Positions 25,517 through 33,706 of a DNA stretch of 64,000 nt are shown one piece after another (position 1 is the stretch's first letter; each line of letters opens with the position of its first letter). Under the pieces are notes generated by a model. The model was not told where the DNA came from. It worked only from the letters and a program-made list of their open reading frames with translations, and ran no database searches. The DNA is from Brevinema andersonii (GTDB taxonomy: Bacteria > Spirochaetota > DYKD01), in NCBI GenBank assembly GCA_020722765.1, contig DYKD01000007.1:1-64000 (forward strand). Direction: 5' to 3'. The translations under genes and the position numbers were made by a program.

Positions 25517-26988
25517 AACATACTATACTGTTTCTCTCATTTATGGTTTTTTTAGCGGATTGTTCCCAAAAGATTAACCCTCAGTTTTCCCAGAATCGGG
25601 CGCTTCTTATCAAAGAGAAGCTTCAAGAAAAAATAAGTACAAGACTGGAAGAGAAAACTTATCATGGTGTCAAGGTGTCCATCAATATCATGACATCTGA
25701 TAAAAAGAATATCCTTTTCCAAAAGGATGTTGACTCTCCCTATATTACTGCATCAGTTTTTAAGATTGTATCATCTGGAATCGCTTTGGAAAAATTTGGT
25801 CCTGACAAGAGATTCCAGACACTGCTCTGTTCAGATTCCAAATTAAAAGGGGAAACATGGGAAGGCAATCTGTATCTTGTTGGAAAAGGCGACTCATCCC
25901 TTATGAAAGAAGACCTTGAGAAAATGGCAGAATCTGTGAAAGAGTCAGGAATCAGGAACATTGATGGAGACCTGATTTATGACTCTTCTTATTTTGATGA
26001 AGAAAAGAACAGGTTTGGGAATCATGCTCGGAATTTATATGCTCCTCCTTCAGCACTCATTGTGAATTATGGATGGATTGATGTCAATGTTAAAAAAGGT
26101 CCCCCGCTGTCATTGGAAATCAATCCAAAGACTTCCTATGCCAGATTGTCCTATGATTTAGAATGGTCTTCAAAAGATGAATGGGGCAGGCCTTCCCTCA
26201 CATACAAGATGCGTGATTGGGGTGATGAGTTTTCAGTCAGAGGTGTCTATGCTGCAAAAGACCGACAATACCATTATTTATGGTTGGGGGCTTCCCGTCC
26301 TGCCTTATACACGGCTACACTTTTTAAGGAAGCGCTTGAAAAAAAAGACGTTAAATTGAAAGGGAAGATACGAACAGGTAAAATGCCAAAAAATGCAACA
26401 GTTTTCCTAACCTATGAAGGTAAGTTGCTAAAAGATATTGTCACTGTGATGAATCAGGAAAGTAACAATGTCATTGCAGAGATGATTAACAAATCCTTAG
26501 GTGCGGAGTTTGTATCTGTTCCTGGTACAAGGCAAAAGGGGTTGAATGTCATACGTCAGTTTTTTATCAACGACCTCGGTTTTATACCTGGTTCTTTTTC
26601 TATAGGGGATTCAAGCGGGCTTTCCATCAGTAACAGGTTGTCAACAAGTCAAGTCTGTTCTATCCTTACTCATTTTTATAGGAACAGGGGTGTTCGTGAC
26701 ACTTTCATTGCAACATTAGCCAGGCAAGGCCACCATCCCCATGCCATGAATCCAGTACCTCCTGATGAAATAAGAGTTTATGTGAAGACAGGAACACTTT
26801 CAGTACAAGGTGTCAACACTGTAGCAGGATATATTTTCATTGCATCAGAAAAAGCCCCCATTGTCTTTTCAATAATGGCTAATAGAGTCAAACCAGGACC
26901 GATGACTTATTCTGGAACGCTTACAAACCCGTTGCTTTCAGATGTCATAGAAGCGATCAAATCCTCATTATCTCAGGAAGTAAAATGA
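25513..26988 (+). CDS. dacB: D-alanyl-D-alanine carboxypeptidase, PBP4 type, lipoprotein
   Basis: Peptidase S13 family enzyme that trims or cleaves peptidoglycan cross-links in the periplasm. The signal sequence ends in a lipobox-like FLADC, so it is probably lipid-anchored. The penicillin-binding motifs are in order: SVFK (S81), SNN in NQESNNVIAEM and KTG in YVKTGTLSVQG. The 491-residue length and the insert between SxxK and SxN fit the family. ATG 25513 has AAGGA upstream; the track ATG 25501 is an alternative. It overlaps the radical SAM gene slightly and the next gene by four bases, so all belong to one transcript. Confidence 0.92.
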   Translation: MKHTILFLSFMVFLADCSQKINPQFSQNRALLIKEKLQEKISTRLEEKTYHGVKVSINIMTSDKKNILFQKDVDSPYITASVFKIVSSGIALEKFGPDKRFQTLLCSDSKLKGETWEGNLYLVGKGDSSLMKEDLEKMAESVKESGIRNIDGDLIYDSSYFDEEKNRFGNHARNLYAPPSALIVNYGWIDVNVKKGPPLSLEINPKTSYARLSYDLEWSSKDEWGRPSLTYKMRDWGDEFSVRGVYAAKDRQYHYLWLGASRPALYTATLFKEALEKKDVKLKGKIRTGKMPKNATVFLTYEGKLLKDIVTVMNQESNNVIAEMINKSLGAEFVSVPGTRQKGLNVIRQFFINDLGFIPGSFSIGDSSGLSISNRLSTSQVCSILTHFYRNRGVRDTFIATLARQGHHPHAMNPVPPDEIRVYVKTGTLSVQGVNTVAGYIFIASEKAPIVFSIMANRVKPGPMTYSGTLTNPLLSDVIEAIKSSLSQEVK

Positions 26989-29657
26989 AAAAATTATTAA
27001 CATCGTTCAAGAACTTATTTGCAAAACAGGAATCGCATCTCTACGAAAACCCTCTCGATGCTCCGGGTAAGGGACAATACTTCGGAGTCTTTTTTCTCGC
27101 TTTTGCGGCATTGGCTTTTGAGATCATCCTGACACGCGTGCTCTCATACAGGTATTGGTATCATTATGCAAGCCTGATTATCGCCATAGCAATGCTGGGA
27201 AATGGTATGGCAGGTACCTTTTCCACTTTTTTCAGGAAACGTGGCAGGGAGACCCGCTACGTTTTGTTCTTCTTATCCCTGTTATTTGCTGTTTCCATCC
27301 CCTTGGTAATACAGTTTTCAAATATCATACAATATATTCCCAATCTTTATCAGTCTCCAACACAGAGCGTTTCTCCTTCACCTGATGCAAATATTTTTAA
27401 TCTAATAAAACATGTGTTTCTTGATGCGATCCATGATTTTAGATTGACTGATTTGAATACCAAAGAGCAGCTAAAGCTCTATTTCCTTTTTATGTTTCCT
27501 TTTCTCATTGTTGGGATTACTCTCACTTTTACTTTTAGCGCTTATCAGAAAAATATCAATAAATTCTATTTCGCAGATCTGGCAGGTGCAGGCTTAGGCG
27601 TTTTGTCTGTCCTGATTCTCATGCCTGTGATAGGATTGGAACGGATGGTCTGGCTCATAGGTTTTTTTGGAGCAGTCTCAGCCATGTTTTTTGCTACCCG
27701 ACTGAATAAATTGTTTTTTATTCCGACGTTTTTGATAGCATTGTATCTTCTGCTTCCTGTATTTGGAATCATTCCTCATAACATTGATATTCCTACAACC
27801 AAAACTGACAAGAAAAATGTGCGTGTTTTTGCAGAATACTGGGATAATATTGCCAGGATTTCCTTATGGAAAAAGAATGACAATTATGTGACAATCAATA
27901 TGGATTGGTCTTGCCTGACAATCATCCAGAATCATGCAAAAGGTCTGGCTATGCGTCAAAAATTGTATGAGAACCATTACATCCCTTTCCTGTTGCGTCC
28001 TGATGGCTCTTCCTGTATTGTCGGTTCCGGTGGTGGACGTGATATCAATGCCCATTTGGATATGAATAAACTTTATGGAAAGGATAAAGACAATGTCAAG
28101 GTTTATGCTGTTGAACTGAATCCGACCATGATGAAAATACTTAATTCTACAAATATCTTCACGCTCCCTGGTGTCATGTGGAATCCTAAAAATATGGATA
28201 TCAATGTTACCAATATTTTCCATTTTTCTGGAAAACTCGCCAAAGATTCACGTGTCAAGATGATGAATGATGAAGGACGTAATTTTATACGTTCCCACAA
28301 GATGAAATATGATATCATTGTCCAGAACAATGCTTATACTTTTTCTGCTGTAAGTTCCGGAGCTTTTTCCTTGGCTGAAAATTATCTGATGACAGTGGAG
28401 GCTTTTGAGGAATATTTCGATCATCTGAATCCTGAGGGTATTCTTTATTTTTCCCGTCCATATTTTGAAGCAATAAGAATGGCAAGTATTGCCAGGGAAC
28501 TTTTCAAGAGAAGAGGGAAGCTTGATGAATTTCCTGAGAGTATTGCTATCTTTCTTAATCCTGACCAAAGAGGATACAATGTCCAACAGTTCTATTTGAA
28601 AAAAGGCAGATTTACCAAGGAAGAGATCAGGCTTTTACAAGAACAATATGACAAGCAAGCTGAACAGGATAATTTTACTAATGACGTGGTCGTTTATGCT
28701 CCTTATATCAGGAAAAACATCTGGGATAATCGCCCTCTTTCTATTAAAGACCAGACAAGATTGAATAATAGCGCTCACATGAAAAGCATAATTTTAGCTC
28801 CTGATGAAGATTCACTAAAAAATATTTACGACAATTCCTTGACAGATATTCGGCCTCCCACAGATGATTGGCCTTTTTTCAGCCAACGTGCAAAGTGGAA
28901 AGATTTCATTGAAAACCAAAGCCCTGCACTGAAAAAAATCGAGGCTTTCTTTCCCCAATCCATTATGAGCATCAAGCAGGCATTGGTGATAGTATCCATC
29001 ATTTCCATCTTATTCATCCTTGTCCCGATGTTCTTTTATAGGGAAGCGGGTCTGAAAGATCTTGGTGGCAGGGGAGTCCGTGGTTTTTCAGGTAAAATCC
29101 AGTTCCTATATTTTTTTGCCATGATCGGATTAGGGTTCATGTTCATGGAAATCCATATGATGCAAAAACTCGGGTTAGTGTTTGGAACTCCTGTTTTTGC
29201 CATAGCCTTTGTCCTGGCAGGGACTCTGATTTTTTCAGGTGTTGGAAGTTTCCTTTCTGGTGCGTTTTCTGACAAAAAAAAGTCCCTGCTCATTGCACTT
29301 TCCTTGATCGTGTTAGTGATGATTGTTTATCTGATAATCGGACAAGCAACACTCCGGGGTGTCATGGGTTCATCCATGCTGATGAGAATCTCAGTCTCCT
29401 CCCTTTTCATAATTCCTCTTGCTGTAGGAATGGGAATGATGTTCCCTTCTGCTGTCAGCTGGTTGTCTTGTCATTATCCCAGGACAATCGCATGGGGCTG
29501 GGCTGTAAACGGTTTTTTTTCGGTCATAGCCTCACTTCTTGCAAATATCATGGCTGTTTTCTTGGGTTTGAATATGTTGGTCTGGCTCGCACTTTTCTTT
29601 TACACTAGTGGAGTTCTTATGTTCCTTCTGATTCCTCCAAAAAAAATCGAAGTCTAA
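26985..29657 (+). CDS. Polytopic membrane protein with spermidine-synthase-like domain
   Basis: The 890-residue protein has about seven N-terminal membrane helices, a cytoplasmic Rossmann methyltransferase-like domain (about residues 290-660) and about seven C-terminal helices. The soluble domain has the nucleotide-binding loop IVGSGGGRDINAHL, then VKVYAVELNPTMM, and the family end motif DDWPFFSQRAKWK. Such membrane spermidine-synthase-like proteins are widespread and mostly uncharacterised; true aminopropyl transfer is doubtful because the helices surround the domain. The ATG overlaps the dacB stop (ATGA). Confidence 0.85.
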   Translation: MKKLLTSFKNLFAKQESHLYENPLDAPGKGQYFGVFFLAFAALAFEIILTRVLSYRYWYHYASLIIAIAMLGNGMAGTFSTFFRKRGRETRYVLFFLSLLFAVSIPLVIQFSNIIQYIPNLYQSPTQSVSPSPDANIFNLIKHVFLDAIHDFRLTDLNTKEQLKLYFLFMFPFLIVGITLTFTFSAYQKNINKFYFADLAGAGLGVLSVLILMPVIGLERMVWLIGFFGAVSAMFFATRLNKLFFIPTFLIALYLLLPVFGIIPHNIDIPTTKTDKKNVRVFAEYWDNIARISLWKKNDNYVTINMDWSCLTIIQNHAKGLAMRQKLYENHYIPFLLRPDGSSCIVGSGGGRDINAHLDMNKLYGKDKDNVKVYAVELNPTMMKILNSTNIFTLPGVMWNPKNMDINVTNIFHFSGKLAKDSRVKMMNDEGRNFIRSHKMKYDIIVQNNAYTFSAVSSGAFSLAENYLMTVEAFEEYFDHLNPEGILYFSRPYFEAIRMASIARELFKRRGKLDEFPESIAIFLNPDQRGYNVQQFYLKKGRFTKEEIRLLQEQYDKQAEQDNFTNDVVVYAPYIRKNIWDNRPLSIKDQTRLNNSAHMKSIILAPDEDSLKNIYDNSLTDIRPPTDDWPFFSQRAKWKDFIENQSPALKKIEAFFPQSIMSIKQALVIVSIISILFILVPMFFYREAGLKDLGGRGVRGFSGKIQFLYFFAMIGLGFMFMEIHMMQKLGLVFGTPVFAIAFVLAGTLIFSGVGSFLSGAFSDKKKSLLIALSLIVLVMIVYLIIGQATLRGVMGSSMLMRISVSSLFIIPLAVGMGMMFPSAVSWLSCHYPRTIAWGWAVNGFFSVIASLLANIMAVFLGLNMLVWLALFFYTSGVLMFLLIPPKKIEV

Positions 29658-29669
29658 AAGGAGATTTTC

Positions 29670-30164
29670 ATGCAGGAAAAAATCATCATTGCGGCTGTTG
29701 CTAGAAATAATGTCATTGGAAACGGTAATACCATACCTTGGCACATCAGTGAGGATTTCAAGAGGTTCAAAAGACTTACAACAGGATTTCCCATTATCAT
29801 GGGTTCAAAAACCTGGATGTCACTTCCTAAAAGACCTTTACTTGACAGGGAAAACATCGTAATTTCACGAAACCCTGATTTTAAAGCTGATGGTGCTACT
29901 GTATTTTCATCTCTTGAAAAAGCAATTGAACATTGCAAGGAAGCCAAGAAAATATTTTTTATTGGCGGAGCCTCAGTATATGAACAGGCAATGAAATTTT
30001 CTGATGTGATGGAAATTACTCGTCTGGAAAATAAATTTGAAGGGGATGCTTTTTTCCCGAAAATAGATAATAATGAATGGCAAATTGTGGGACATCCTGA
30101 ATCCTATGAAGATCCAAAATACGGGAAGTATTCTTTTATCCGTTATTTGAAAGTTGTCAAATAA
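29670..30164 (+). CDS. folA: Dihydrofolate reductase
   Basis: DHFR reduces dihydrofolate to tetrahydrofolate with NADPH. The 164-residue protein has IAAVARNNVIGNGNTIPWHI (the Met20 loop with Trp), an acidic residue at the substrate site in SEDFKRFKRLTTG, PIIMGSKTWMSLP and the cofactor motif IFFIGGASVYEQAM. AAGGAG lies eight bases before the ATG. No thymidylate synthase gene is adjacent. The following ABC-F remnant begins directly at its stop codon. Confidence 0.95.
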   Translation: MQEKIIIAAVARNNVIGNGNTIPWHISEDFKRFKRLTTGFPIIMGSKTWMSLPKRPLLDRENIVISRNPDFKADGATVFSSLEKAIEHCKEAKKIFFIGGASVYEQAMKFSDVMEITRLENKFEGDAFFPKIDNNEWQIVGHPESYEDPKYGKYSFIRYLKVVK

Positions 30165-30732
30165 ATGGGAGTGCTTCTCAGCTGTCAAGATGTTTCCAAA
30201 TCTTTCGGAACACGCAATCTTTTTTCAAGTCTTTCTTTCGGATTGAACGAAGGGGAGTGTACTGGTCTCATTGGACCTAATGGTTCAGGAAAATCGACTT
30301 TGCTTAAAATTATTGCAGGAGAGGATACTCCGGATACTGGTTCAATAACAGCAAAAAAAAGGATTCGAATCGCTTATCTGCCACAGACTGAAGACTTATC
30401 CAGTATTCCGGAAAATACGACTGTCATTCAATATCTATCTTCTTATATTTTAACCAAAGGTTATTCTGAACAAGAAGCGTCCACCATTTCCAGAATCGGA
30501 TTAGATAAGGCACGATTTGCTGATGTCAATCAACTTGTTAAAGTCCTTTCTGGTGGATGGAAAAAGAGGCTATAGTGACACATGACAGACGTTTTTTGGG
30601 ACGTACACAACAAAAGAACTGAGAGAATTAGAAAATATCGAAGACCAGATTAAAGCAGGTGAGGAAGTCGTACTTGAACTGGAAAAATCACTTGAGGATC
30701 CTTCCATAGCTGCCCACTCTCCCTGCCCGTGA
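30165..30732 (+). pseudogene. Wrecked ABC-F ATPase gene (Uup type)
   Basis: The first 136 codons encode a normal ABC-F start: LLSCQDVSKSFGTRNLFSSL, Walker A GPNGSGKSTLLK, YLPQTED and LSGGWKKR, then a stop. The next bases read VTHDRRFLGRT in another frame, the H-loop end of an ABC domain. A third fragment, TKELRELENIEDQIKAGEEV...ELEKSLEDPS, matches the C-terminal coiled coil of Uup proteins. An intact Uup has about 620-650 residues; here Walker B and nearly all of the rest is missing. Several internal deletions must have occurred. The gene lies between intact folA and rlmD-like genes. Confidence 0.88.
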
Positions 30733-30934
30733 CCAACATATTAAAAAAATAGCCAATTTTTATTTCTATTTTTTTTTGAGAAACCGATATTAAGTGGACA
30801 TATTACTACCATGCAATATGTAAATGTGGAATCCATAATCTCAATTGTCGTCTCATCGCATTGCGTTTCCTTGGCTTTGCTTGTACTCATCAGGCACATC
30901 CAAATGACGGCATCTCACCAGATTTCGGGTTTTA
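30733..30934. other. Unexplained intergenic segment, possible remnant
   Basis: About 200 bases after the ABC-F wreck with no clear gene. On the minus strand an open frame of 49 codons runs from ATG 30890 to TAA 30741 (MSTSKAKETQCDETTIEIMD...). It has only a weak ribosome site, and I recognise no family. No good promoter or ribosome site for the following methyltransferase gene is visible in it. Confidence 0.4.
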
Positions 30935-32341
30935 ATGCGTAAAAAATCAGTTAGTATCCAACTTCAAAATATCTCTTTTGATAGACTATTTGTAAATGGT
31001 TCCGCTTCTGCCTTATTTGATAAAGGACAAGTTCATGTCCCTTTCGCTCTCCCTGGTGATATTGCAGATGTCAATGTTACGAGCAGGATAGGGAATGAAT
31101 ATTTTGGGAAAATATCATTCTTTCATGAACAATCTTCATTAAGACAAGAAGCCTCTTGTAAACATTTTGGTATTTGCGGCGGATGTCAATGGCAACATAT
31201 CAATTATGATGAACAGTTAAAAGTAAAACAGAGTTGGGTTCAAAACCTTTTTTCAGATGTCATAGCCAAAGACTCTTCCTTTTTACAGGCTATTGTTCCT
31301 GCACCTGATCCCTATTTTTATCGAAACAAGATGGAATATACGTTTTCAAACAGGCCTTGGACTGAAGCTGTGTTGGAAGATAAATCACAATACAAAGTTG
31401 AAAAAAATGTTGTTGGTTTTCATGTACCGGGCAGGTTTGATAAGATTATGAATGTTGAAAAATGTTTTCTGCAGGCAGACCCTTCCAACAGTATCCGTGA
31501 TTTCATCCAAAAAATATCGTTTGAAAAAGGGTATGATCATTTTGATAGCAGGATTTTAAAAGGTTTCCTGCGCAATCTTATCATACGTTGTACTCATGAT
31601 GGACAGTTCATGGTCATTCTGTCAGTTGGACGGGATGAACCTCTCTGGATTGAAAAAATCCTGTCAGGTCTCAAATCAAATTTTCCAGATCTTGCTTCCA
31701 TCTATTATGTGATCAACCTTAAACCTAATCCTACTTTAAGTGACCAGGAACATATCCTTTTTCATGGCACTCCTGAGATTACGGAAAATATCAATGGGCT
31801 TTCTTTTATCATTGGACCGAAATCCTTTTTTCAATCCAATACCAAACAGACTGAATCCCTCTATGACCTGGTCCTTAAGATGGCGAATCCTAAGAAAACA
31901 GATGTGATTTATGATTTGTATACTGGAGCTGGGACCATCGCCTGTGTTTTGGCTTCCCACTGCAAGGAAGTGATAGGAATAGAATCCGTTGAAGAAGCGG
32001 TTCAGAATGCACGTATGAACGCTAAAAAAAATGACATTATGAATGCTGAATTCTATTCAGGTGATACAAAAGACCTGTTTACTGAAAAGCTTTTTGAAAA
32101 ACACGGCTCCCCTGATATTGTTGTTCTCGATCCTCCTCGTCCTGGACTTCATGAGGATGTATTGGCATCTCTTCTCTCTGAGTCACCTGAGAAAATCGTC
32201 TATGTAAGCTGTAATCCTGAAACGCAACTCCGCGATGTGAACATCCTTCGTGAGACATACAAGGTTTCACTGATTGCACCTGTTGATATGGTTCCTCAGA
32301 CCAGACATGTTGAAAACGTAATATTGTTGGAAAAAAGATGA
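30935..32341 (+). CDS. RNA 5-methyluridine methyltransferase, RlmD/TrmA family
   Basis: A class I SAM-dependent RNA (uracil-5) methyltransferase of 468 residues. An N-terminal TRAM-like RNA-binding domain (FDKGQVHVPFALPGDIADV) is followed by the iron-sulfur cysteines in CKHFGICGGCQW. The catalytic domain has DLYTGAGTIACVLA for SAM, VVLDPPRPGL, and the nucleophile in YVSCNPETQLRD. The family also includes RlmC, RlmCD and TrmA-like enzymes, so the exact 23S rRNA or tRNA target is not certain. It has no strong ribosome binding site, perhaps because the upstream region has been rearranged. Confidence 0.9.
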   Translation: MRKKSVSIQLQNISFDRLFVNGSASALFDKGQVHVPFALPGDIADVNVTSRIGNEYFGKISFFHEQSSLRQEASCKHFGICGGCQWQHINYDEQLKVKQSWVQNLFSDVIAKDSSFLQAIVPAPDPYFYRNKMEYTFSNRPWTEAVLEDKSQYKVEKNVVGFHVPGRFDKIMNVEKCFLQADPSNSIRDFIQKISFEKGYDHFDSRILKGFLRNLIIRCTHDGQFMVILSVGRDEPLWIEKILSGLKSNFPDLASIYYVINLKPNPTLSDQEHILFHGTPEITENINGLSFIIGPKSFFQSNTKQTESLYDLVLKMANPKKTDVIYDLYTGAGTIACVLASHCKEVIGIESVEEAVQNARMNAKKNDIMNAEFYSGDTKDLFTEKLFEKHGSPDIVVLDPPRPGLHEDVLASLLSESPEKIVYVSCNPETQLRDVNILRETYKVSLIAPVDMVPQTRHVENVILLEKR

Positions 32342-32421
32342 TTATACCTGTTGTCCCTAAAGCCTGAAAATAAGACCTCTTTAAGCTAAAAAAAACGAAT
32401 TCTCTTATATATTTGTTAAAT

Positions 32422-32450
32422 TTGACAAAACATTCCAAACAGTATAATAT
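32422..32450 (+). promoter_or_regulatory. Promoter of carAB
   Basis: TTGACA (32422-32427) is followed after 17 bases by TAATAT (32445-32450), with an overlapping TATAAT two bases earlier. The leader to carA is about 85 bases. It can fold ATTCTT-TCCTCT-AAGAAT inside an outer CCTG/CAGG pair but has no T-run, so no attenuator is evident. Confidence 0.8.
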
Positions 32451-32542
32451 ATGACGCCTGTAGATGATTCTTTCCTCTAAGAATGTCCTCCAACAGGCAC
32501 TATGGCTATATTTAATCGGTCTTTGCGTTAAAAGGATTTTTT

Positions 32543-33706
32543 ATGCCTAAAGGAATCATTGTACTTGAAAACGGCTCCTCCTTTTTAGGAGAAACCTTCG
32601 GTTATACTGGAACCAAATTCGGCGAGTTCGTTTTCAATACTGCACTTTCCGGTTATCAGGAAATTTTGACAGATCCCTCCTATAAAGGGCAGTTTGTTGT
32701 AATGACTTATCCGCATATCGGTAATTATGGGACTTCCCCTGAAGATGCTGAATCTGATTCTGTCTTTCTTGAAGGTTTCATAGCCAAAGAATTCAGTAGT
32801 ATTGTGAGTAATTACAGGTCGCAAAAGAGTTTGCAGGATTATTTAACTGAAAAAAAAGTAATAGCCATTCAAGGTGTCGATACCCGTGCTATTACAAAAC
32901 TTATTCGAGAAAAAGGCTCCATGATGGGTGCTATTTCCAATACGGAACTTGACCCTGAAAAACTCCTCGAACAGATAAAAAAAGCACCTTCCATCGTTGG
33001 TGTAGACATGATCAAAGAAGTGACAACTAAGAAGATTTTCAAATGGGATCCCTCCAAGAATCAGGCGAAGTCCCTTCACCCCAACACTTCTGTTTATGAC
33101 GCATTCACAAAATTAAAAGATTATCATTACGGTTTTCATATCGTATGTATTGATTGTGGTGTGAAGTGGAATATGCTCCGTATCCTGTCCCTCATGGGGT
33201 GTGAAGTGACTGTTGTTCCAGCCACATCAAAAATCGATGAAATACGGAAATTGAAACCAGACGGTGTGATAATATCCAATGGTCCAGGAGACCCTTCAGC
33301 TGTCCCATACCTCGTACAACTTGTAAAAGATGTCATTGATGCAGGTCTGCCAACTTTCGGAATCTGTTTTGGACACCAACTGATTGGTCAGGCCTTTGGG
33401 GGGAAGACATTCAAATTGAAATTCGGGCATCATGGGGCCAACCATCCTGTAAAAGATCTTTTGACAGGCAAAGTGGAGATCACATCACAGAACCATAATT
33501 TCTGTGTAGACTATGAGAGTCTTGATAAGACAAAGATAGAGATAACACATATGCATTTGAATGATGATACTGTTGAAGGATTCCGTCACAAGGAAAAACC
33601 GGTTTTCAGCGTGCAATATCATCCTGAAAGTTCTCCGGGTCCCAGTGATTCACGATACCTGTTCAAACGGTTCCTTGATATGGTCAAGGAGGCCCGCCAT
33701 GCCTAA
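32543..33706 (+). CDS. carA: Carbamoyl phosphate synthase small (glutaminase) subunit
   Basis: CarA hydrolyses glutamine and channels ammonia to CarB for pyrimidine and arginine synthesis. The 387-residue protein has the N-terminal CarA domain ([28 protein letters not shown]) and a class I amidotransferase domain. The nucleophile lies in [16 protein letters not shown], and His-Glu in [17 protein letters not shown] is upstream. The gene overlaps carB by eight bases, so translation is coupled. No second carbamoyl phosphate synthase is in the window. Confidence 0.97.
   Translation: MPKGIIVLENGSSFLGETFGYTGTKFGEFVFNTALSGYQEILTDPSYKGQFVVMTYPHIGNYGTSPEDAESDSVFLEGFIAKEFSSIVSNYRSQKSLQDYLTEKKVIAIQGVDTRAITKLIREKGSMMGAISNTELDPEKLLEQIKKAPSIVGVDMIKEVTTKKIFKWDPSKNQAKSLHPNTSVYDAFTKLKDYHYGFHIVCIDCGVKWNMLRILSLMGCEVTVVPATSKIDEIRKLKPDGVIISNGPGDPSAVPYLVQLVKDVIDAGLPTFGICFGHQLIGQAFGGKTFKLKFGHHGANHPVKDLLTGKVEITSQNHNFCVDYESLDKTKIEITHMHLNDDTVEGFRHKEKPVFSVQYHPESSPGPSDSRYLFKRFLDMVKEARHA

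Noticed and set aside
32079-32438. 119-codon minus-strand ORF at the end of the RNA methyltransferase gene
   Set aside because: It is antisense to the conserved DPPRPGL and SCNPETQ motifs and has no ribosome site.
32457-32542. Pyrimidine attenuator before carA
   Set aside because: A small hairpin is present but no terminator T-run or PyrR-like structure follows it.
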